From an uncultured Gemmiger sp. (GTDB lineage: Bacteria > Bacillota > Clostridia > Oscillospirales > Ruminococcaceae): 64,000 nt of DNA. Positions 12,867 to 21,449 of the stretch are shown in pieces. Each line of letters opens with the position of its first letter. The stretch's first letter is position 1. The notes beneath the pieces were generated by a model. The model did not search any database. It was not told where the DNA came from and saw only the letters and a list, made by a program, of their open reading frames with translations. The stretch covers positions 62,001-126,000 of the forward strand of contig CAKSUQ010000001.1 of the NCBI GenBank assembly GCA_934502625.1, given 5' to 3'. The position numbers and the translations under genes are program-made.

Positions 12867-14084
12867 TCACGCCTGCCCGGTCAGCGCCATGGCGGCGTTG
12901 ACGGCCTTGCTGATCTGCGGGTCGGTGTCAATGGTGTAATCGTAATAAGCGTTCTGCTCGTCGACCGAGAGCGCGGCGTCAATGTCGGGGGTCAGCCCCT
13001 CGTCGTTCCACGTCTGATCTTCGTTATCCAGCAGCAGACCGACGGTGATATAAGCCGCCGAACCGTCCGAGAAGCTCTGGGCGTCGCTCATGACGACGCC
13101 TTTCCCGGCAGTCTTGGTGCCGACAATCGTCGCCCCAGCCATCTTGCGCAGGGCATTGGCGAACAGCTCGGCACTGCCTGCGGTCGAGCTGTTGACAAGG
13201 CAGACCATCGGTACGGTGATCTCGTTCTCGTCTGACATGCGCAGCGTCGTCACGTTGCCGTCCTTGTCCTGCTCTTTCGCAATCTCGCCGGAGGGCACGC
13301 AGTAGTCAGCGGCAACAAGCCCGGCGTTCAGGTTCTCGCCGACGTTGTCGCGCAGATCAAAGACGAGGGCAGTCGCCCCCTGCTGCAGCAGGGCGTCGAC
13401 GGCGGTCTTGAATTCACTGGCCGTGCCGGTGGAGAAGGAATCCATGCGGATATAGCCGCAGGTGTCGGCGGTCATCTGCGACGCGTAGATGGACGGCGTC
13501 TTGTAGTTGGAGTGCACGAGGCTGAGCTGCTGCTCCTGCCGGTCGGGCGTCAGGTAGGTGATGTTGGTAGTCGTGCCTTCCTCACCCAGCAGCTTCGAGG
13601 TCAGGCGCGCGGTGGAGGTGATGTTCTTCGTGGACTCATCGTTGATGGCGGTGATGAAGCCGCCGACCTGCATCCCGGCCTCGGCGGCGGGCGAATTGTC
13701 GTACAGGCGGATGATGCGGGCATAGCCGGACGAGGTGTCGTTGACGACGGCCACACCGATGCCGGTCAGGGTGCCCTTCTCGACGGCCAGCTTCTCGCTG
13801 TACTCCTTGGCAGAGTAGTAGACGGCGTACTTGTCACCGATGCCGTTCATGTAACCGGCGGCAATGCGGTCATTCAGCGTGTCCTCGTCGATGGTGAAAA
13901 ACTCCCCCGAACGGACAAAGCGGTCGATTTCGGAAAGCTTATTGTACTGGCGCTCCTTATTTTTGACGCTGGAAACGGTCGAGTTAAACATCTGCATCGA
14001 AACGACCATTGTCAGCGAGAAGGTGACAGCCATTGCAATGATTGCAATGGTGGCCGCCACGCCAAGACTGATTTTTTTGCTCAT
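12867..14084 (-). CDS. S41 carboxy-terminal processing peptidase with PDZ domain
   Basis: The 405-residue product has an N-terminal membrane anchor (about residues 7-30), a PDZ domain (LTGIGVAVVNDTSSGYARII, residues 107-185) and an S41 peptidase domain (about 195-400), so it acts outside the cytoplasm. Such CtpA/CtpB peptidases trim or degrade wall hydrolases and their regulators. The lysine is in GTKTAGKG (K328). The serine region reads STAGSAE, so the only Ser (S304) is one place later than in the usual TASAxE arrangement; activity is therefore not certain. It sits directly after an EnvC-like hydrolase and a small peptide, possible substrates. Confidence 0.85.
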   Translation of the reverse strand: MSKKISLGVAATIAIIAMAVTFSLTMVVSMQMFNSTVSSVKNKERQYNKLSEIDRFVRSGEFFTIDEDTLNDRIAAGYMNGIGDKYAVYYSAKEYSEKLAVEKGTLTGIGVAVVNDTSSGYARIIRLYDNSPAAEAGMQVGGFITAINDESTKNITSTARLTSKLLGEEGTTTNITYLTPDRQEQQLSLVHSNYKTPSIYASQMTADTCGYIRMDSFSTGTASEFKTAVDALLQQGATALVFDLRDNVGENLNAGLVAADYCVPSGEIAKEQDKDGNVTTLRMSDENEITVPMVCLVNSSTAGSAELFANALRKMAGATIVGTKTAGKGVVMSDAQSFSDGSAAYITVGLLLDNEDQTWNDEGLTPDIDAALSVDEQNAYYDYTIDTDPQISKAVNAAMALTGQA

Positions 14085-14106
14085 GGATCTGGTGGCTCCT
14101 TACTGT

Positions 14107-14220
14107 TTATGCCGCGTAGGCAAGTGAAATAAATACCGTAGAGAAGAGGCTGAGCACCATCAGAACGGCAACCACAAGGCAGAAAATGCGCACAGAGGTT
14201 TTATGTTTCTGCGGTTTCAT
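14107..14220 (-). CDS. 37-residue membrane peptide between EnvC-like and S41 genes
   Basis: The ATG at 14220 follows GAAAGGGGAGTCTGT, a good ribosome site, and the frame ends at 14107. The product starts MKPQKHKTSVRIFCLVVAVL and continues MVLSLFSTVFISLAYAA. It is a basic N-terminus, one hydrophobic helix and a C-terminal AYAA that looks like a signal-peptidase site with almost nothing after it. It lies in the 151-base gap between two genes of the ftsEX cluster. It may be a small membrane regulator of FtsX, the hydrolase or the peptidase. No family is known to me. Confidence 0.6.
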   Translation of the reverse strand: MKPQKHKTSVRIFCLVVAVLMVLSLFSTVFISLAYAA

Positions 14221-14235
14221 ACAGACTCCCCTTTC

Positions 14236-15444
14236 TTATGAGAGGTAATTCATGACATTGACCAGCACGTTGTTGACCTTCATTTCGAGGTGCAGATGGT
14301 TGCCGGTGGAGTTGCCGGTCGAGCCGACATAGCCAAGCAGTTGCCCCTTCGTGACGTTCTGGCCGACGCTGACGACGGGCGAGCTGATCATGTGGGCGTA
14401 CAGCGTCGAGTAGGTGTTGCCGTTGTCGTCCTTGCCGTGGTAGACCTGCACATAGTTGCCCCAGCTGTAGTGATAGCCCGCAGCGGTGACAACACCGTCG
14501 GCGACGGTATAGATTTCGGTGCCGCCCGGCGAGGCGTAGTCGGTGCCGCGGTGGCCGTTGCCGCCGAAGTAGCAGGAAACGTACTTATAAGTAGCCAGCG
14601 GGCGACCGAAGTTCATCGAGCATTTGATCGACGAGTTGCCGTAGGCTTGGTTGGCGGCGTTCAGCGCGGCGTCCAGCTCGGCAGCAGCCCTATCGACGGC
14701 CTTGTTGGCCTCGACGAGGGCAGCCTTCGAGGCCTCGATTTCAGCATCTGCCTCGCTGATGGAAGAGTCGGTCTGGGAGATATTCTGCGCAAGCTCGCTT
14801 GTCTTGCTGTTCAGCGCGGCCTTTTGGGATTCCAAGTCGGCCTGTGTGGCTTCGAGGTCAGCTTTAGCCTGCTCCAAGTCGGCCTTCTGCTGTTCCAACT
14901 CGGTGTGCTCGTCCTCCAGCTGCTGACAGATCTCTTCGTCCTTCGTGACGATCTGGTCGAGCGTCGTGGCGAAGGTCAGCAGCTGATACAGGTTCGTGGC
15001 GCTGGACAACAGCGCGATGGAACCGCCGTCGTTCAACCGCTGCATCGCGCGCATGCGGTCTTTGAAGTCTGACCAGCGCTGGTCGTACTCGGCCTGCTTC
15101 TGGTCGACCTCCTGCTGTTTCTGGTCGATCTCGTTCTGCTTGTCCACGATGTCGTTGTCCAAGCTGCCAATCTGCTCGCTCAGCGTGCCGATTTGGCTGA
15201 GCAGCAGTGATTTCTGCTGCTCCAGCTGAGCCTTGAGCGCCTGCGCATCGGCCTTGTTGCTCTGGGCATCTTTGAGCTGTTGGTTGACCTTTTCCAGTTC
15301 GGCCTGCTGCTCCTGCAGTTTCTGGCGCAGCTCGCTGACCGAGGCGGCCATCGGCGTCAGGGAGGTGGACATCGTCAGCGTGACCGCAAAGGTGATGCTG
15401 AGCAGCACCGAGATGAACTTTTTTCCGTGCGAAAAACGTTTCAT
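14236..15444 (-). CDS. EnvC-like murein hydrolase (coiled coil plus M23 domain)
   Basis: The 402-residue product starts with a signal peptide (KFISVLLSITFAVTLTMSTS), then a long coiled coil (about residues 35-260, full of Q, E, K and L) and a C-terminal LytM/M23 domain (about 285-400). The zinc ligands of an active M23 enzyme are present: HRGTD and HLHLEM. The coiled coil is the part that FtsX contacts in EnvC and in PcsB-type proteins. As the gene follows ftsE and ftsX it is almost certainly their client, a hydrolase or activator that splits septal peptidoglycan. Confidence 0.9.
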   Translation of the reverse strand: MKRFSHGKKFISVLLSITFAVTLTMSTSLTPMAASVSELRQKLQEQQAELEKVNQQLKDAQSNKADAQALKAQLEQQKSLLLSQIGTLSEQIGSLDNDIVDKQNEIDQKQQEVDQKQAEYDQRWSDFKDRMRAMQRLNDGGSIALLSSATNLYQLLTFATTLDQIVTKDEEICQQLEDEHTELEQQKADLEQAKADLEATQADLESQKAALNSKTSELAQNISQTDSSISEADAEIEASKAALVEANKAVDRAAAELDAALNAANQAYGNSSIKCSMNFGRPLATYKYVSCYFGGNGHRGTDYASPGGTEIYTVADGVVTAAGYHYSWGNYVQVYHGKDDNGNTYSTLYAHMISSPVVSVGQNVTKGQLLGYVGSTGNSTGNHLHLEMKVNNVLVNVMNYLS

Positions 15445-15473
15445 GGCAATTTATACTTTCCTCTGTTTGACGA

Positions 15474-16376
15474 TCAGACGTTCAAATGCTTGCGGATGCT
15501 GGTGGCAGTGCCGAGGCCGCAGAGCACGAAGCCCAGCACGACGAAGCCGCCGACGATGTAGTACCACACCTGTTCCAGCGGGACGAGCTGACCGCCGAAC
15601 ATCTGGGACAGGTTGGACGGATTCTCGGTGTACCAGCGGCAGAGCGCATAGTATGCGCCACAGACGACGCCGGAGGCGATGCCCGCCGAAATCAAACCGG
15701 AGGTGACGCCCTCGACGAAGAACGGGAAGCGGATGAAGCCGTTGGTCGCGCCAACCAGCTTCATGATGCCGATTTCCTTGCGGCGGTTGAACACTGTAAT
15801 TTTGATCGTGTTGTTGATGACGACGATCGAGACGATGGCCAGCACGGCGACGATGCCGTAGCAGGCGTAGTTGATGACGGTCTGCAGCGAGGTGAAGGTG
15901 TCGGCCATTGCAAGCGGTGCCTTGACGCTGGCGACGCCATCAATCTGGGTCAGCTGTGCCGAGACGGACTCGATGTTGTCGGGGTTGTCCACCGTCACGC
16001 GGTAGTTGGGCGTGAAGGGGTTATCCTCGGCAAAGACCTGCTGCAGGTTCGTGTAGTCGGCCAGCATGTCGCCGTAGGTCGCCAGAACGTCCTCCGGCGA
16101 CATATAGGTAACGCCGACGACGTGCGGAGTGTTGCGGATGGCGGCGTCGGCCGCGGCGATCTGGTCGTCGGTGGCGTCGTCCATGTAGACGACGGTCTCG
16201 TTCTGGTTGCCGATGTAATCGACCATGGCGTCGATGTTGACGCCCAGCAGATAGGCCGCGCCGATCAGCAGCATGCAGACGGTCAGCACGCCCATGGAGG
16301 CAAAGGTCATGAGCCGGTTTGCACGCAGATTGTGCAGACCCTGCCCGACCAGATAAATAAAGCTGGAAAAACGCAT
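15474..16376 (-). CDS. ftsX: Cell-division protein FtsX
   Basis: FtsX is the membrane part of the FtsEX complex, which passes ATP-driven movement to a periplasmic or external wall hydrolase. The 300-residue product has a first membrane helix at about residues 20-45, a large extracytoplasmic loop (about 46-165), and three more helices in the C-terminal half (YACYGIVAVLAIVSIVVINN, ISAGIASGVVCGAYYAL, IVGGFVVLGFVLCGLGTA). NRRKEIGIMKLVGATNGFIR is the coupling segment of the family. It lies 22 bases after ftsE and just before the EnvC-like gene. Confidence 0.95.
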   Translation of the reverse strand: MRFSSFIYLVGQGLHNLRANRLMTFASMGVLTVCMLLIGAAYLLGVNIDAMVDYIGNQNETVVYMDDATDDQIAAADAAIRNTPHVVGVTYMSPEDVLATYGDMLADYTNLQQVFAEDNPFTPNYRVTVDNPDNIESVSAQLTQIDGVASVKAPLAMADTFTSLQTVINYACYGIVAVLAIVSIVVINNTIKITVFNRRKEIGIMKLVGATNGFIRFPFFVEGVTSGLISAGIASGVVCGAYYALCRWYTENPSNLSQMFGGQLVPLEQVWYYIVGGFVVLGFVLCGLGTATSIRKHLNV

Positions 16377-16398
16377 GGTGTCCCCTCTTTGTCAGAAA

Positions 16399-17151
16399 TC
16401 AATCTTCGTCGTATTCGTCCTCGTCGCGCTCAGCCATGGCGGCGGCGTAACGGCGGGCAGCTGCCGGGTCGGCGGTATCAGACGCAACCATGCCGTTTGC
16501 CAGCGTGATAACGCGGTTGCCGTACTTGCGCGCCAGCTTATGTACAAGCTCGTGCTCGTGGGTGACGACGACGACGGTGATGTTGACCTTGTTGATGGCC
16601 TCGAACAGCTGCATAATGTCCATCGACATTTCCGGGTCAATGTTGCCGGTGGGCTCGTCCGCGATAATGAGCTTCGGCCCATGCGCCAGTGCGCGGGCGA
16701 CCGCGACGCGCTGCTGTTCGCCGCCGGAAAGCTCGTCCGGCAGGCGATCCATCTTGTCCTCCAGCCCGACGAGCGAGAGGGCGAACGGTACGCGCGCCTT
16801 AATCTTCTTCGTTGAGATGTTCGTCACACGCATGGCGAAAGCGACGTTCTCGTAGACGGTCATCGTCGGGATCAGGCGGAAGTCCTGAAAAACGACGCCC
16901 ATCTGGCGGCGCAGATACGGCACCTTGCGGCGGCGGATCTTTGTCAAGTCCTGCCCGTTGATGAAGACCTTGCCCTCGGTGGGCTTTTCCTCCATCTGGA
17001 TCAGTTTCAGAAACGTGGATTTGCCGGCGCCGGAGTGGCCGAGGATGAAGACGAATTCGCCCTCGTCAATATGGATGTTGATGTCCTCCAACGCCACGTT
17101 TTCGTCGTTGTGCGTCTCGTAGGTTTTATAAACATGCTCAAAATCAATCAT
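16399..17151 (-). CDS. ftsE: Cell-division ATP-binding protein FtsE
   Basis: FtsE is the ABC ATPase of FtsEX. The 250-residue product has Walker A (GHSGAGKST, residues 38-46), the signature LSGGEQQR, Walker B with catalytic Glu (LIIADEPTG) and the switch His in VVTHEHEL. The core is of usual length. After the ABC fold there is an extra acidic tail ([14 protein letters not shown]) that is not universal. It is the first gene of the operon and has a promoter at 17210-17238; the start follows GGCAGGAGAACCCCGA. Confidence 0.95.
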   Translation of the reverse strand: MIDFEHVYKTYETHNDENVALEDINIHIDEGEFVFILGHSGAGKSTFLKLIQMEEKPTEGKVFINGQDLTKIRRRKVPYLRRQMGVVFQDFRLIPTMTVYENVAFAMRVTNISTKKIKARVPFALSLVGLEDKMDRLPDELSGGEQQRVAVARALAHGPKLIIADEPTGNIDPEMSMDIMQLFEAINKVNITVVVVTHEHELVHKLARKYGNRVITLANGMVASDTADPAAARRYAAAMAERDEDEYDED

Positions 17152-17209
17152 TCGGGGTTCTCCTGCCGCCGTGCGGCCGTCCTGTCATGGTTACAGTCAT
17201 ACATATAAT

Positions 17210-17238
17210 AGAATACCATGCTTGGCCGGTGCGGTCAA
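17210..17238 (-). promoter_or_regulatory. Promoter of the ftsEX operon
   Basis: TTGACC (17233-17238) and TATTCT (17210-17215) lie 17 bases apart on the minus strand, about 60 bases before the ftsE start. Confidence 0.65.
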
Positions 17239-17274
17239 GGTTTTTGCCGCCCCAAAACGCACGCCAAAAGCAGG

Positions 17275-17307
17275 AAAATGGCGCTGCCTTGCGGTGCAGC
17301 GCCATTT
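17275..17307 (-). terminator. Terminator of the PucR/CdaR-type regulator gene
   Basis: A 10-bp stem ATGGCGCTGC / GCAGCGCCAT with an ACCGCAAG loop is followed by TTTTCC on the minus strand. It separates the regulator gene from ftsE. The T run is short. Confidence 0.65.
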
Positions 17308-17329
17308 GTGAAAGTTCTATAAAAGTTTA

Positions 17330-18415
17330 TCAATACTTGGCCGGGTTGGCAGACAGGTACTTCTTGACCATCAATGCCACCTTGAAGACGATAGCGTCGT
17401 CGAAGTTGCGCAGGTCAAGGCCGGTCAGCTTGCGAATCTTCTCAAGACGGTAGACCAGCGTGTTGCGGTGGACGAAGAGGCCGCGGCTCGTCTCGGAGAC
17501 GTTCAGGTTGTTCTCAAAGAAGCGCTGGATGGTGAACAGCGTCTCAGCGTCGAGGGAGTCGATGCTCTCTTGCTTGAAGACCTCGCGCAGGAAGGCCTCG
17601 CAGAGCGTCGTCGGCAGCTGGTAGATCAGGCGGGCGATGCCCAGATGGTCGTAACTGATGACCTGACGCTCTGTGTCGAAGACTTTGCCGACCTCCATCG
17701 CGATCTGTGCCTCTTTAAAGCTGGAAGCCAAATCCTTAATGTTGCCGATAGGAGTGCCGATGCCGACGACCGCCTTGATATAATGGTCGCCCTGCAGCGT
17801 GTCGACGATGGACGCGGCGAGCTTCTCCATATCGCGGGTGTTGTTGTCGGGCTTGATCTCCTTGACGAGGACGGTGTCGGTTTCGCTGATGTTGAAGACG
17901 AAGTCCTTCTGCTTATCCGGGAAGAGGCCGCTGACGACGTCATAGGCGGAAATATCATTGCCGGAGGTGACGCGGATCAGCAGCACGACGCGCTGCACGT
18001 CGGAGACAAAATGCAGCTCCCGCGCTTTGGCGTAGATGTCGCCGGGCAGGATGTTGTCCAGCACGACGTTCTTGATGAAATTGGTCTTGTCGAACTTTTC
18101 ATCATGGTACTGCTTGATGCTTTGCAGACTGATGGAAAGCATGGCGGCAAACTGCTCTGCCGTGGTGTCGGTGCCCTCGACAAAAACGGCGTAGTCGTTG
18201 TGCTTGGCGTTGGAGAACTGATGGTAGGCATAACCATCGCGCACAAAAGCATCCCCGGCAGTCTGGCGGACGGTGGCGACGCCCTCGCGCACCTCGCCGA
18301 TCTGACCCAGCTCAGAGCACGAGATGACAGTACCGGTCTCGTCAATGACGCCGACAACGCGATCCACTGCGTCCTTCATCTGGTACACCACATTCTGGAA
18401 TACCCTGTTTGCCAT
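17330..18415 (-). CDS. PucR/CdaR-family transcriptional regulator
   Basis: The 361-residue product has an N-terminal sensory part (about 1-130, with VGVIDETGTVISCSELGQIG), a middle GGDEF-like or CdaR domain (about 135-270), and a C-terminal PucR helix-turn-helix. The latter is shown by FFENNLNVSETSRGLFVHRN followed by TLVYRLEKI, the hallmark of this family. Members respond to small acids, purines or amino acids. It stands alone with its own promoter and terminator, so no target can be read from neighbours; the adjacent ftsEX and polysaccharide genes are separately transcribed. Confidence 0.85.
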   Translation of the reverse strand: MANRVFQNVVYQMKDAVDRVVGVIDETGTVISCSELGQIGEVREGVATVRQTAGDAFVRDGYAYHQFSNAKHNDYAVFVEGTDTTAEQFAAMLSISLQSIKQYHDEKFDKTNFIKNVVLDNILPGDIYAKARELHFVSDVQRVVLLIRVTSGNDISAYDVVSGLFPDKQKDFVFNISETDTVLVKEIKPDNNTRDMEKLAASIVDTLQGDHYIKAVVGIGTPIGNIKDLASSFKEAQIAMEVGKVFDTERQVISYDHLGIARLIYQLPTTLCEAFLREVFKQESIDSLDAETLFTIQRFFENNLNVSETSRGLFVHRNTLVYRLEKIRKLTGLDLRNFDDAIVFKVALMVKKYLSANPAKY

Positions 18416-18537
18416 AATATGTGACTCCCCTTTTGCTGTTATTTAGACAGTCTGCACCGGTGTGCAGTGCGGGCTATGGGTGTTTGGCAAAATTGCCGTT
18501 TGGTAATCTGCCTGAAAACCAAAACTTCATAATGTAT

Positions 18538-18566
18538 ATTTTACACAATTCACTTGGCTTTTGCAA
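18538..18566 (-). promoter_or_regulatory. Promoter of the PucR/CdaR-type regulator gene
   Basis: TTGCAA (18561-18566) and TAAAAT (18538-18543) are 17 bases apart on the minus strand. The leader to the start codon is about 115 bases with no obvious riboswitch. Confidence 0.6.
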
Positions 18567-18625
18567 CATATTTTCACGAAAATCGAAAGATTTTCTTGTA
18601 CATTTTTCAATTCCGGGCAAAAAAT

Positions 18626-18654
18626 GTACCCACTGCGGGGTTTGCAGTGGGTAC
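18626..18654 (-). terminator. Terminator of the sugar transferase gene
   Basis: An 11-bp perfect stem GTACCCACTGC / GCAGTGGGTAC is followed by ATTTTTTGC on the minus strand. It closes the leftward pair of polysaccharide genes. Confidence 0.85.
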
Positions 18655-18662
18655 AACGTCCG

Positions 18663-19289
18663 TCATTTTGACGGATTTTCCTGTTTTGTCTGGTCAATCG
18701 CCCCAGTGCCGCCCTCGACAACGCCCCGACGCTGGAACACATAGGTAATGCTGTGGAAGAAAATCTTCAAATCCTGAGAGAACGTTACATGGGCGGCGTA
18801 TTCGCCGTCGTAGTGCGCCTTCACGTCGATGGGCAGCTCATCGCGGCCATTGATCTGCGCCAGCCCCGTCAGGCCGGGGCGCACGTCGTTGGCGTGGACT
18901 TGGTCGCGCGCCTCAATCAGATCGTACTGGTTGTACAGCGCGGGGCGCGGGCCGATGACGCTCATCTGCCCTGCTAAGATATTGTAAATCTGCGGCAGCT
19001 CGTCAAGGCTTGTCTTGCGCAGAAACGCACCGCTTTTGGTAATGTAGCTGTCGGCATTCTTCAAAAGATGGGTCGGCACATCGTGGGGCGTGTCGCCGCG
19101 CATCGTGCGGAATTTCAAGATGTTGAAGTGGGTCTTGTCCTTGCCGACACGGCGCTGCTTGAAGAACACGGGACCGGGCGAGTCGATTTTGATCCAGAGC
19201 GCCACAATGCCCATCGGGATGGCGAGGATAATCGTTGCGGCCAGCGACAGGGCGATGTCCAACAGCCGTTTGATATAGCGTTCGTACAT
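18663..19289 (-). CDS. Undecaprenyl-phosphate sugar-1-phosphate transferase (PglC/WcaJ type)
   Basis: The 208-residue product is the initiating phosphoglycosyl transferase that loads a sugar phosphate onto undecaprenyl phosphate for a surface glycan. It has the short form: one N-terminal re-entrant hydrophobic segment (about residues 9-35) and the catalytic domain. Family features include GPVFFKQRRVGKD, FRTM, SLDELPQIYNIL with the Asp-Glu pair, GPRPAL and RPGLTGLAQING. The C-terminal tail after the conserved core is longer than minimal. It starts three bases after the stop of the upstream NDP-sugar dehydratase, which probably makes its substrate. Confidence 0.9.
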   Translation of the reverse strand: MYERYIKRLLDIALSLAATIILAIPMGIVALWIKIDSPGPVFFKQRRVGKDKTHFNILKFRTMRGDTPHDVPTHLLKNADSYITKSGAFLRKTSLDELPQIYNILAGQMSVIGPRPALYNQYDLIEARDQVHANDVRPGLTGLAQINGRDELPIDVKAHYDGEYAAHVTFSQDLKIFFHSITYVFQRRGVVEGGTGAIDQTKQENPSK

Positions 19290-19292
19290 GGC

Positions 19293-21278
19293 TCAGCTCT
19301 CCTTCCCGGTGCGCTCGTGCTCCTGCAATTTCTGGGCGATCTCTTCTTTCGAGAACAGCGCCGTGTTGCCGGTGGCAGCCACGACAGTGTGGTCGGCGCG
19401 CACACGGCGGTTGGGGTGGTAGGTCGGCACCATCTCCTGCAGGATGTCGACGACCGCGTCGTCGTTGTGCTTGGCGGAATCCTTCAGCTTTTGCAGGTCG
19501 GTGTAGAATTTTTCCAAGTCGATCTGCATCGGCGGTGCGATGAAAATTTTGTTGTGGGCGGTCTTGCCCATCTTGTCCTGTTCGGCGTCCATGAGCAGCT
19601 CCTCGTACAGCTTCTCGCCGGGGCGAAGGCCGGTGACCTTGACCTGCATGTTGACACCCGGCTCATAGCCGTAGAAGCGGATCAGCCGGTTTGCCAGGTC
19701 CATGATCTTGACCGGCTCGCCCATGTCGAGAACGTAGATGCTGCCGCCTTTTGCGAGGCCGCCAGCCTGCAGGACGAGCTGCGCAGCCTCGGTGATCGTC
19801 ATGAAGTAGCGCACGATGTCGGGGTGCGTGATGGTGACGGGGCCGCCGCGCTTGATCTGCTCCTCAAACAGTGGGATGACGCTGCCGTGGCTGCCAAGCA
19901 CGTTGCCGAAGCGGACGGCGACGCACTTCATCGTCGTGCCCTTTGCAAAGGTCTGGATCAGCATTTCGCACAGGCGCTTCGTGCATCCCATGACGTTCGT
20001 CGGGTTGACGGCCTTATCGGTGGACAGCTGGACGAACCGCTCGACGCCGTGCTCGGCAGCGGAGGTCAGCAGGTTTTTCGTGCCGAAGACGTTGTTTTTG
20101 ACGGCCTCAGCGGGGCTGATCTCCATCAGCGGCACATGCTTGTGCGCGGCTGCGTGGAAGACGACCGACGGATGGTAGGTATCAAACACTTCGTCCAGAC
20201 GCGCTTTATCGCGAATAGAGCCGATGAGGGTGACGATGGGCGCATCCGCACCGTACTTGTTTTTCAGTTCGGTTTCCAGCTCGTAGGCGCAGTTTTCGTA
20301 GATGTCGAAAATCAGCAGCCGCCGGGGCTGGTAGCGCATGATCTGGCGGCAGAGCTCACTGCCGATGGAGCCGCCGCCGCCTGTAACGAGGACGATTTTA
20401 TCGTGCAGATACTCGGAGATCTGGGCATTGTTCAGCTGGATCTCGTCGCGGGAGAGAAAGTCCGCCGTGTTCAGCTCACGGAAGCCTGCAGCGACAGGGT
20501 TGCCGTTCTCGTCGACGGCCTGTGGGTCGCTGATCATCCGCACGCGGCAGTGGGTCGAGTTGCAGAGGTTGATGATCTCGCTCAGGCGGTCGCCCTTCAC
20601 CGTCGTGATGGCAATGACGATCTCCATGATATGATATTTGCGCACCAGCTCCGGAATGTCAGAGATCGTACCGCGCACCGGCACACCCTGCACGCGCAGC
20701 CCCTTCTTCGTCAGGTCGTCGTCGACCATGCAGACGGGGTTGCCGAAGCTCTGGTTCTTGTTTTTGCAGAGATTGACCGCCCACGCGCCCGCGTTGCCCG
20801 CGCCGACAATGAGCAGCGGCGTGTTGTCCTCCGGCTTGTTGGCCTTGGTGCTCTGCACGGTGCGCACAAGCCGCCACAAAAAGCGCACGCCTGCAATGGC
20901 CGCCGTGTTAAACACCGCGCCGAAAATCAGCACCGCGCCGGAGATCGGGCGGTTGTGGTAGATCAAGTCAAACAGCATGATGAGGCCGGTCGCCAGCCCC
21001 GAAAGGCAGGTCAGGCGCGCAAGGTCGCGCATACCGGCGTACTCCCACATGATCTCGTACAGCCCGCCGAACCAGAACACGATCATATAGATCGGCAGCA
21101 CGTAGAGCAGCATCGGTGCCATGGCACGCAGAATTTCGACGCGGCGGTAGGCGTCGCCGCTGTCGAACCGCAGCATGACGGCCAACCAGTAACACAGTAC
21201 GATCAGCCCGCAGTCCAGCAGCATCAGCGCGATGCGGCGCGGTAAGCCCTTGATGATTTGTTTTGAATCCTGTTGCAT
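19293..21278 (-). CDS. Membrane-bound NDP-sugar 4,6-dehydratase (CapD/PglF type)
   Basis: The start at 21278 (MQQDSKQIIKGLPRRIALML) follows AAAGGAAAGAAACAG and gives 661 residues. Four membrane helices fill about residues 12-130. A first Rossmann-like domain (LIVGAGNAGAWAVNLCK) follows, and then the catalytic domain with the NAD-binding loop TGGGGSIGSELCRQ near residue 285. KRLCEM, DMGEPVKIMDLANR and LRPGEKLYEELL are typical of UDP-GlcNAc 4,6-dehydratases that make bacillosamine-type sugars. With the downstream PglC-like transferase it forms a two-gene unit that would start a diamino- or deoxy-sugar glycan. glmS lies just upstream. Confidence 0.9.
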   Translation of the reverse strand: MQQDSKQIIKGLPRRIALMLLDCGLIVLCYWLAVMLRFDSGDAYRRVEILRAMAPMLLYVLPIYMIVFWFGGLYEIMWEYAGMRDLARLTCLSGLATGLIMLFDLIYHNRPISGAVLIFGAVFNTAAIAGVRFLWRLVRTVQSTKANKPEDNTPLLIVGAGNAGAWAVNLCKNKNQSFGNPVCMVDDDLTKKGLRVQGVPVRGTISDIPELVRKYHIMEIVIAITTVKGDRLSEIINLCNSTHCRVRMISDPQAVDENGNPVAAGFRELNTADFLSRDEIQLNNAQISEYLHDKIVLVTGGGGSIGSELCRQIMRYQPRRLLIFDIYENCAYELETELKNKYGADAPIVTLIGSIRDKARLDEVFDTYHPSVVFHAAAHKHVPLMEISPAEAVKNNVFGTKNLLTSAAEHGVERFVQLSTDKAVNPTNVMGCTKRLCEMLIQTFAKGTTMKCVAVRFGNVLGSHGSVIPLFEEQIKRGGPVTITHPDIVRYFMTITEAAQLVLQAGGLAKGGSIYVLDMGEPVKIMDLANRLIRFYGYEPGVNMQVKVTGLRPGEKLYEELLMDAEQDKMGKTAHNKIFIAPPMQIDLEKFYTDLQKLKDSAKHNDDAVVDILQEMVPTYHPNRRVRADHTVVAATGNTALFSKEEIAQKLQEHERTGKES

Positions 21279-21365
21279 CTGTTTCTTTCCTTTTATCCTA
21301 TATCCCAATCACGAGCACAGTTTCAGCCCGGCAAAATCGCTATTTATAGTATTATAGCACAAAAA

Positions 21366-21404
21366 GACCTGTTTTGTACCGCTTTTGATAGTACAAAACA
21401 GGTC
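21366..21404 (-). terminator. Terminator of glmS
   Basis: A 14-bp perfect stem GACCTGTTTTGTAC / GTACAAAACAGGTC is followed by TTTTTGTGC on the minus strand. The palindrome is AT-rich, so it could also act on plus-strand transcripts. Confidence 0.8.
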
Positions 21405-21449
21405 AATGTTGTACAAGGTTCGTTTTATATTTTTGTATAAAAGGTAAAA

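Noticed and set aside
19068..21245. A 725-codon plus-strand frame opposite the NDP-sugar dehydratase
   Set aside because: It mirrors a complete, motif-rich gene on the other strand and has no promoter, ribosome site or recognisable domain.
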